Positions 55,834-64,000 of a stretch of 64,000 nt of DNA are shown here, piece by piece. The stretch's first letter is position 1. Each line of letters opens with the position of its first letter. Position numbers and translations under genes: made by a program. The notes under the pieces were generated by a model that had not been told where the DNA came from, searched no databases, and saw only the letters and a list, made by a program, of their open reading frames with translations. This DNA is from Uranotaenia lowii (lineage: Eukaryota > Arthropoda > Insecta > Diptera > Culicidae), in the NCBI RefSeq assembly GCF_029784155.1, contig NC_073691.1, forward strand, positions 119,474,226 through 119,538,225. Direction: 5' to 3'.

Positions 55834-56061
55834 TTGGATGTTCGCTCAACTGGAAATTTTGCCCAAAATTTGCCGGTCGGATCACCGGGATGCAACGAAC
55901 TTAGCACAATGGAGGCCCCCAAGCCCTTCGTCACAGTCTCGCAGTTTCCAGCCAACGTCAACAGTCGTCCCGCCCCTGTGTTCGAAGAAGGCAACGGGGC
56001 TCTCGAGCTTGTGCTGTCAGACAAGTACCCTTCTTCTTCTCCCGCTGCGTTCAATGACTGA
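55834..56061 (+). pseudogene. LINE D ORF1 C-terminal remnant
   Basis: A 75-residue frame ending in TGA just upstream of the endonuclease ORF. It is Pro/Ser-rich, with no zinc knuckle or other domain visible. Two frames are open across it, so the reading frame is uncertain; position alone suggests the end of ORF1. Confidence 0.4.
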
Positions 56062-56141
56062 CCCTCAATTTGCAGCTCTCGTCCTATCGACCATCGCAAA
56101 ACATGCTCAATTGACGCATCCAATTCATCGCGCTGCGCCTG

Positions 56142-58980
56142 TATTACCAGAACGTGCGTGGAATGAAATCGAAAATTTGTGAGTGCTTCGTTGCTGCATC
56201 AGAGCTCGGCTACGAAATCTGCTCATTCACCGAAACCTGGCTCGATTCTTCAGTACCGTCTAGTCAGCTATTCGGCTCTGATTATAATGTATTTTGTTGC
56301 GACAGAAGTAGTGTCAATAGTCGTCGTAGCAGGGGTGGCGGAGTACTTATAGCGGTGTTAAACAAGCTCAACGCATCATTGGTTACTTTCACGAATGCCA
56401 TAATGCTGGTAAAGTGTCAAAAATAAAAAATAAAAAAATTGGTTACTTTGACTAATACCAATTGCATAGAAGCTTTGTGAGTGGAAGTTTCTCATGCTCA
56501 TAGCTCGTTTTTAATTGGTACAGCATATTTTCCACCGGAAAGAAATCAGGATGGATCAATTATCGATCTGCATGTTGATAACATATCTGAAGTTAGATGG
56601 CAACATCCTTCGTGCAGCGATATTCTTCTCGGTGACTTCAACCAACCGCAATTGATGTGGATTCGTGGTGACAGTAACAATATGGTGATAGACTCTACTT
56701 CAGTATTAACATCGGCTAGTGCATCACTTTTGGATGGAATGCAACTGAATGGAATGAATCAAAGAAACTCTCTACGCAATTCTCAAAACCGAACGCTGGA
56801 TTTGGTTTTTACGGACGAATCTATCTCAATTAGCTCGGTCACTGAGGCCATCGATGCCGTTGTTCCGATTGACATGTACCATCCTCCGTTCAATTTGGAT
56901 ATCTCTTTTCCAAACCCTATCGTTTTTGATGAGGCGTTCGATACTTCAGCTCGCAACTTCAATCGGGCAGAATTTGACACAATGAATCGAGTCCTTTCTG
57001 AAATCGATTGGACGGATTTCCTCAATTGTACGGACGTTGATATTGCCGTGAGAGTTTTTTGCTCAATTTTGGACGATGTTTTTAACGACTCGGTACCCTT
57101 GGACCGACCTCCCTGGAGTAATGGACGCCTAAAGCGGTTAAAACAGTTACGTCCTAAATTACTTAGAAAGTTCACTAGCTCCAGGTGCCTTTTCACTAAA
57201 ACGAAATTAAACGCTGCTACAAGAAGATACAGCAGCTACAACCGTTTTTGCTATCGACGTTATGTTGCTCGTACGCAAAGGAAGCTTCGCCGCAATCCGA
57301 AAAAGTTCTGGAAATTCGTCAACTCAAAACGGAAGGAATCCGGTCTGCCAGCGGTACTCCATCTAAATGACAGAATTGCCAAGTCTCCTGCCGAAAAATG
57401 TAACCTCTTCGCGATGCCCTTCTCCAGTGTTTTCTCTGATATATCGCCTACTGCTGATTAAATCTTCGCAGCCGTCACACGGTTGCGCATAGATGTGCTT
57501 AATCTGGATGTTTTTTTTTTTTCTATAAGCGAGGAAATGGTTCTTGAAGCCATCGGTAAACTGAAGTATACTACATCAGCCGGACATGATGGAATTCCGG
57601 CGTGCGTTCATAAGAAGTGTCGCACTCTTTTAGTGAAACCACTTACTCACATCTTTAACCGGTCCCTAGAACAGCAAAAATTTCCCGACCTCTGGAAAAG
57701 ATCGTTTATGAGCCCAGTTTATAAAGAAGGTGATAAGCAAAATATTCTCAACTACCGTGGTGTCACATTACTAGCTACCTGTTCGAAGGTATTAGGGAGG
57801 ATCGTAAACGATGTTATTTTCTCAGCTTGTCGGAACTGGATCTCCGAAAATCAGCACGGATTTTTCCCTAAACGTTCGGTAACCACGAATTTGACAGTTT
57901 TTATATCATATTGCATATCACAAATGGATGGTGGAAGCAAATTGATGCAATTTATACTGATATTTCGGCTGCATTCGATTCAGTGAATCAGGATATTCTC
58001 CTGAAAAAATTGCAACGTTTGGGATGTTCCGAACGACTATGTGCTTGGATAAAAAGTTATCTTACGAATCGCCGTTTAGCTGTTAGAATAGGTTCTGCAG
58101 AATCTCCTGATTTTATTCCAAAATCTGCGGTTCACAAGGCAGCAACTTGGGCCCTCTGTTGTTTACAATGTTCTGTAATGACATTAATTTGCTTCTTGTT
58201 GGCTGTGGAGTTCTCCTGTATGCCGACGACCTAAAAATATTTTGGTCAGTTGGACAGTTTAGCTAATTGTTACGAGTTACAAGGCTTCCTGGACATAGTG
58301 GTGAACTGGTGTGCTGATAAAATAAGCGTTGCTAAGTGTTGTGTTTTTACATTCGGTCGGAGGAAACATCCATTCATATATGAATACAGCATACTGGGTG
58401 AGTCACTGCAACGTGTGGATCAGATAAAGGATCTTGGAGTTTTATTGGACCGTCATATGACTTTCAAGCCCCATTACTCTGTGGTACTCGAGAAGGCCAA
58501 CAAGATGCTGGGATTTATTATTCGCCTAAATACAGAATTCACTGATCCCGTCTGCCTGCGAGCTTTATATTGCTGCCTGGTTCGATCAATATTGGAATCT
58601 GCGAATCTGGTATGGTGGCCGTTTGAGGCTTTGTACCGTATGCTCTCCGTGAACTACCTTGGGAAAACCCGTTAAATCTACCGCCTTATCCACAACAATG
58701 TGCTCTGCTTGGACTCCATACGCTGGCTGATCGTCATTGGTCGATCACTGTTCGTGGCAAAGATCTTAAGAAATGAAATTGACTGCTGTTGGCTGCTTTC
58801 CCGTTGTAACATTTATGCTCCAGAACGAACCCTTCGTAATCGAGACTGGCTATCATTGGAACCATGAAGTACGCGCTATGACAGTAACGACCCCCTTCGT
58901 TCCGGAAAATAAGCTTCCTCCGTTATTATACCCTATTCAATTTTAATGTGTCCATTGCAACTTTCAAACAACGAATTGAG
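56142..58980 (+). pseudogene. LINE D ORF2 remnant (endonuclease and RT)
   Basis: The endonuclease begins YYQNVRGMKSK and contains FTETWLDSSV, RGGGVLIAV, LLGDFN and LDLVFTD. A short A-rich insertion or duplication with stops lies near 56405-56460, with LVTFTNA and the related LVTLTNT on its two sides. The linker has PWSNGRLKRLKQLRPKL. The RT reads AGHDGIPA, NYRGVTLLATCSKV, a frameshift near 57945, TDISAAFDSVNQD, a damaged QGSNLGPLL block near 58140, and YADDLKIFW readable in another frame at 58218. LPPYPQQCALLGLHTL follows near 58680 after another shift. Multiple stops and shifts make it inactive. Confidence 0.85.
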
Positions 58981-59109
58981 CAGAGCATGAGTGAACGATT
59001 AAGAAACTAGCAAACGATTTATGTAAACCAAGATTTTAGTTTTATTAATTCAGACACCCACCCTTGTCAGATAATATCAAGATAATAAACAAATACGATA
59101 AATACGATA

Positions 59110-60740
59110 GGAGTTGAATCTCTATTGGATGATGACTATGCCTTTCCGAAATCTTATGTTCAACATATTTCATTGGGTGGCCTCATAAAGCCTTCTGATC
59201 AATGGTTGGGAATGGGAAATCGGATTGAAACGATCCACGGAGATAAAATTTCGAAAAATAACCCTTGGTTTCATAAAGTAACAGATTTGCAATAATTAAT
59301 GTATGGAAAAAGTGAAAAATCGTATTTTATTTTAATTTTTTTTCTTGATGTACTCATAATTTCCAACAGTTGAAAATGTTTTTCAAGGAAAAATAAAAAA
59401 TCATGAAATGAAGGGTTAAAAAATATGTAAAACAGGTTGTCTCAGATTTGCCAAAATCTAAAAATCCAGATATTCTGGATAAATTGGGTGTACGTTTCAC
59501 ACGACATCGTACATATATAAGAATCATTATCCATAATAGAATTTTTAAAGAATAAAAAGTTTCAGGAATATGTATCAAGCGTCTTAACAAACAAGGACCT
59601 TTTCCGTTGACCAAAACTCGAAACCAAAATCTAAAACGATAACTATCGAAGTATGTTTTCGTTAGGTTGTAAGTCAGAGAAAACAATGCAATTCAGGAAT
59701 GATTATTGTGTAACATACAGGTTTGCAGAACGCCCACCTTTATAAATAACGCAGCACTCCCCTGCTTCAAATAGCTGTAGTGGCCGGACGCCAGACTCTT
59801 CGTCAGGCGCCATGTTTCCGACCCGCTTCCTTAACTTTTTCCAGAGCTACAACAGTCATCGACTGCTCTCGTCAATTCTATTTCCTTAACTGACGTTCTA
59901 CCTTCTCGGCCTCTCGCATGGCACGACACGAGAGTCGCCAGAATAAGATTAGTTCACCAATACTTAGGCTGCGCTCTCTAGAACTCATTTGTTATATCGT
60001 AACGACGCATAACGCTTACGCTTATTTCTTCTAGGGCATTTTCCAAAGGTTTCATGCTACATTAACAATGGGCTCATATTATTTTACGCTTCATATTTTG
60101 TCCTGATCTCTACATCCGCCTCCTTGCCCACTCTTAAAATTGAAAAGTCTTGGCAAAAAATCAGCTGATATTCCTTTTTGTTCTTAGTCTATTTCATTGG
60201 GTATCTTTAAATTACTTTAAATAATATTAGTTATAAATCTATGTATAATCCTTTTATTTTTTACCTACCAATTCTTTGGTTTGATATATAACACTTATTT
60301 ATTTTTAAAATGTTTGCTTTCTCATTTTTTTCTTTAAATGAAACAACAATTTTAAAAAGTATAAATTTTCAGTTTGCAAATGGTTGGAGAACACGATGTA
60401 ATAACATATCAATCATTCATCCCTTTTCAGTAATCTCAAATTTCATTGTAGTTGCTCTTCGCTTAAGCTGTCAGCCTGTTGATATTAGAATTGCAGATTC
60501 AGAAACTATTTCTTCAGTGATCGCTAGTTTAAAATTCTTAATTTCCATATCCATAACCATCAACGGTCAGTTTCTCATCTGAACTGTTATTCTTGAAAAA
60601 ATCCCTCATAGGCCAAAAAGTTCTTGTTCGGATCTTATTACAATTTCTAATTTCCTAACCTTGTACAGAATTTGAATAAGAAAATATCAAACGTTAAATA
60701 AAACAAAACATTCTATTCAATCAAATTGATCAACTAATGT
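59110..60740. other. Unassigned DNA, GC-richer at 59750-60010
   Basis: No gene is recognised. The patch 59750-60010 is richer in G/C but shows no domain or RNA structure I can name. Confidence 0.4.
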
Positions 60741-60742
60741 AT

Positions 60743-60947
60743 TGAACAGTTTCCCTTTTTTTTAATCACAAAAACCTTCCTAAATTCTAAAGAAATTTGA
60801 ATCAATTCCAATATTTAATTGGTTGAATTTATCAAAACCTTCATAGTTTCTGTTTCTTGATCATTAATTTTCGTTTCCATATTTATGAGCTAACCATGTT
60901 TATTCACATTGTTAAATCCATATTAACAATAAACATAATACGAACAT
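60743..60947 (+). repeat. 205-bp direct repeat, copy 1
   Basis: Almost identical to 62233-62438, differing at only a few positions. Includes AATCACAAAAACCTTCC, GTTTCTTGATCATTAA and CATATTTATGAGCTAACC. Confidence 0.9.
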
Positions 60948-61079
60948 TTGTATTTTCAAAGTACAGTACTCGATTTCTTAAATATATAGATTTTTTCGTT
61001 ACATTAAGTTCACTTTTCAAATATAATTATCAATTTTCGTTCTTTTATTTCAACGGAAACGTTTAAAATTTTCGTAAAA

Positions 61080-62230
61080 TCATTCGGTTTATCTTTTTTT
61101 TGTGGTCTCTTCCTTATTCGTTAAAATTAAAAAAAAAGTAACATCCTTTTTCTTTTAAACTTCTTCAAATTTTTCAAATTCCCAATTTTTCCAATAACTC
61201 ATCAAACGTGTTAATTGACTGTTCGCTTTTCAAAAACTTTCTTCAAACCATTTTTTAAAATTTTTCTTTTCTCTTACCTTTTATCGGCAAAGCTTAATAT
61301 TTTCTTTCAATAAAATATCTTCCAAATCTGCCAAATTTGGCATTTTAAAACAACGCATACTGCTTTTCCTTGTTTCTCACTTTTCATCTGCAAGATTTCT
61401 GGTTTTTTTAATAATTTTTTTCAAATTCTTGTTCACAGAATTATGTATTGTCCTCACCTTTCGTTGGCTGAGCTTTTAATTATTTTCGCCTTTCAACGTT
61501 TCATTTTTCAATAATTTTTATCTTTATTTCTATTTTTCCTTTCTTTTGATCGGCAGAGTTAAAAAACATTCTACTTTTTTCAATAATCTTCCTTAAATAT
61601 TTATATAAAGACGTTTAAAATCTTCGTACTTTCAATACTTCTTCGAGTTATTCTGCTCTTTCGATGGAGCTTTCAAATTTTCATTGAATAAAAATATTCT
61701 TCAAAAGTTTCCATACCATTCAAATAATGTTTTTTTTTTTCTTTATTGTCACCTTTCGCGGCAGAGATGAAGCTGTTTTGCTTTATTAATCCTTTCCAAA
61801 TCCAATGTTCCTCTTTTCTGCTTTTCTTTCCATTCATCGGCAGAGTTTAAATATTTCGCTTTTCTTAAATCGTAAATTCTTTAATCAATACCTTTATCTT
61901 TTATTTTCTTTTACCTTTCACCGACAGAGCTCTGTGTCGTTTGTTTAATAATCTTCTTCAAATCGTCAAGTTTTTCTTGTCTCATGCCTTCCCTCAGCTG
62001 AGCTTTAAAATTTTCATTAAATAAAATATCTTCCAAAATTTTCAGATCATCGCTTTTTTTATCTCACAATTTATCAACAGAGCTTTAACTAAAATTGGCA
62101 CTTCAGTTTCTTTCCTTTTTTCATTTCTATTCGGCAGAGCTTTTACATTTTCCTGTTTTTAAAAAATCATCATATTTTCTCCACAGTTTATGTAGTTGAT
62201 TTCTTTTTCATTTAATCAGCAGTGTAATCG
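61080..62230 (+). repeat. Degenerate tandem repeat with a TCGGCAGAGCTTT core
   Basis: The core TCGGCAGAGTT/GCTTT recurs about a dozen times (near 61287, 61470, 61551, 61760, 61839, 61922, 61997, 62080, 62131 and others) separated by T-rich DNA. ATAAAATATCTTCCAAA recurs near 61309 and 62019. Spacing is roughly 50-100 bp. It is bracketed by the two 205-bp repeats. Confidence 0.6.
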
Positions 62231-62232
62231 TA

Positions 62233-62438
62233 ATGAATAGTTTCCTTTTTTTTTAATCACAAAAACCTTCCTAAATTCTAAAGAGATTTGAATCAATTCC
62301 AATATTTAATTGGTTGAATTTGTCAAAACCTTCATAGTTTCTGTTTCTTGATCATTAATTTTCGTTTCCATATTTATGAGCTAACCATGTTTATTCACAT
62401 TGTTAAATCCATATTAACAATAAACATAATACGAACAT
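62233..62438 (+). repeat. 205-bp direct repeat, copy 2
   Basis: Same orientation as 60743-60947 with very few differences, so the segment between them lies in a recent duplication or a long tandem array of about 1.49-kb period. Confidence 0.9.
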
Positions 62439-62439
62439 G

Positions 62440-64000
62440 TTTCTTATTTCTTGTTCTCAATCTCTACTTTTGAATTTCGTGTTTCAAATTTTCAACAGAA
62501 AACTCAGGTTTTTAAATGTCGATTACTTACAAAAATATTTTGTTTTCCAAATTTAAATTTATTTTTTTTCTAAATTTTTCAGGTTTATATTTTGGATTTT
62601 CAATTGTGTGTCATCATTTTCATTTTTTTTTTTTTTTTTAATTTTCCTAATTCCAAATTTTTGTTTGTTAATTTCTTATAACAAAAAATTTTTACTGAAA
62701 AGTTTTTAATTCTAAACTCAAATTTCGTATTTACAAAAATATTTGAACTTTATTGTAAAGTTTAAAGTTTCCGTTAGAATTTTTAATTTTCATTCGTCAT
62801 TTTCTGTTTCGTATTTCAAATTCAATTGCGAAGTTTGTCTACTTCAAAATTTCCATGTTGTAATTTCTCGTTTAACATTTTTAGTAACATATTTAAACTT
62901 CACTTACAAAGTTTTCCATTTTCATGTTTCCATTTCATGATGTTAATTTTTTTAATTGTGTACAACCAAATTTCACATAATAAATAAACCTTACCAAATG
63001 ATCGTAAGCTTCACAGTTTTCCTAGTCCAATTTTAATTTTTTTTTTTTATTGAAAGATATCCGTTTGGCAACTTCCTTTTTTAAGTTCCACTTATTTCAG
63101 TTTAATATTTCTATTTTTCATTTTTTTTTTTTTTCATACAAAGAAGTTCACACGTTCATTAAACATCCTTTTTAAGTGTTGAAAACAAGCTAAATTGGAA
63201 CAAATATTGTTCATATTCCAATTTTTTAATATTCCAATCATTTCAATGTAGTTGTTAAAAAAAAAGTTGATTATTATTTATTATTTATCTCTTTCGTCAA
63301 TTTGAATTTCCTGCTTTGTCAGGCAGAAATATCTATGATTTCTAACTTGAAAATTTCTTAAATTCAAAACTGTTATTTCAATTAATCTTTTTTTCTTGTT
63401 TTTGAATTTTCCAGTTTCTGGAATCTTCTTTTGAATAACATAGTTTTAAACTTACGTTTAGATACATGTTACATGTTTCAATTTTATTTGAAGTTTACCT
63501 ATTTCTGTTGTTAAAAAACTATTTCATTACCATTCATAATTCAAATTTCGCATTTTCGATTCAAAGATATCCGTTCTGCAGTTCTTTATTTTCAAATTTT
63601 CTTAAGAAAATTCTAATTCCACATTTCAAGTTTTTCAATTTTTTTTTTTAATATTGTTGAACAAAGTTTTCCATTTCACAATTTTCAAATTACAATTTTG
63701 TTTTTCTCTCATTAAAAAATCATCATTTTTTTGTTAATTATCTAATATATTAAATTTTCGTTTTGAAATGCTCGATTCCAGATAATCCAATTACACATTC
63801 CAAGTTTTCGATTTAGTGCTTGTGAAAAAAAATCCTTTTAACGAATTCTAAATTGCATTTTGTATGCTTCTTGAAATTTTTCCATATTTTGATTTTTAGT
63901 TTATCAGTTTATTTATTTTTTTTTTTACAAAATTTCGATATTTTGTTTTGTTTTTGAAAATGTTATCCATGTTGGGATCTTTATTAACAATTTTCTTTGT
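62440..64000. other. Strongly T-rich low-complexity DNA
   Basis: The plus strand is dominated by T, with recurrent TTTCAAATTT, ATTTTTCATTT and TTTCCATTTT words. The short open frames are Phe/Ile/Leu-rich products of this bias and not genes. No ends are visible within the window. Confidence 0.6.

Larger units (their letters stand above)
55720..59108 (+). mobile_element. LINE D: Jockey/I-superfamily retrotransposon, 5'-truncated and decayed
   Basis: Order on the plus strand: the C-terminal end of ORF1 (about 55772-56061), endonuclease (about 56140-56950), linker, reverse transcriptase (about 57483-58675), a decayed C-terminus to about 59010, and a tail with AAATACGAT repeats (about 59080-59108). 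It is related to LINE C; both share LPPYPQ.CALL and IKDLGV. The left limit is approximate. Confidence 0.85.

Noticed and set aside
60310..63651. Phe/Ile-rich frames suggesting membrane proteins
   Set aside because: They are products of T-rich low-complexity DNA.

Overview
The window looks like repeat-rich intergenic DNA from an insect, most probably a mosquito or another fly. It is AT-rich and has no bacterial-style gene packing. It is filled with transposable elements typical of dipteran genomes: Jockey/CR1-superfamily and RTE-clade LINEs, a Penelope-like element, DD37E and DD37D Tc1/mariner elements, a pogo-like element with introns, and many TA- or TTAA-flanked MITEs. I found no convincing host protein-coding gene. 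The species call is an inference from these families.

Layout. 1-848: unassigned AT-rich DNA. 848 to about 5640: a LINE on the minus strand with both ORFs open (ORF1 with a PHD-type finger and coiled coil, ORF2 with endonuclease and reverse transcriptase). 5.9-13.3 kb: a TTAA-flanked MITE, a 2-kb inverted repeat, and old dispersed repeats. 13.7-21.1 kb: the 3' part of a Penelope-like element, a decayed LINE related to the first one and bounded by an 11-bp duplication, a pogo-like transposase pseudogene with two introns, and the 3' end of an RTE element. 21-27.4 kb: mostly unassigned, with a miRNA-like hairpin, a near-perfect 240-bp palindromic MITE, a full-length but broken DD37E transposon, and a MITE copy.

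28,392-33,600 is the most striking object. It is a 5.2-kb element with 12-bp terminal inverted repeats and a perfect 8-bp target-site duplication. Its interior is a giant inverted repeat carrying about 19 forward and 13 reverse copies of a 119-bp satellite. A second element of the same design lies at 39,383-42,795: TA-flanked inverted ends enclosing a 7-bp satellite that switches strand at about 40,561. It was later hit by a 975-bp MITE. Between them lie an RT relic, a full-length but broken DD37D mariner-like element, a 5'-truncated LINE and another heptanucleotide array.

43-51 kb: further palindromic MITEs, one carrying a tRNA-like segment, degenerate tandem repeats, and one weak candidate for a small spliced gene. 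51.8-55.0 kb: a gag-bearing retroelement fragment with its own TATA/initiator promoter, facing an inverted copy of its own 5' end, which is itself split by a TA-flanked element. 55.7-59.1 kb: a decayed LINE on the plus strand. 59-64 kb: strongly T-rich DNA with a 205-bp direct duplication and degenerate tandem repeats.

The genes do not form a pathway. They are independent mobile elements, and the nesting gives relative ages. The LINE at 848-5640 is the only element whose proteins look intact.
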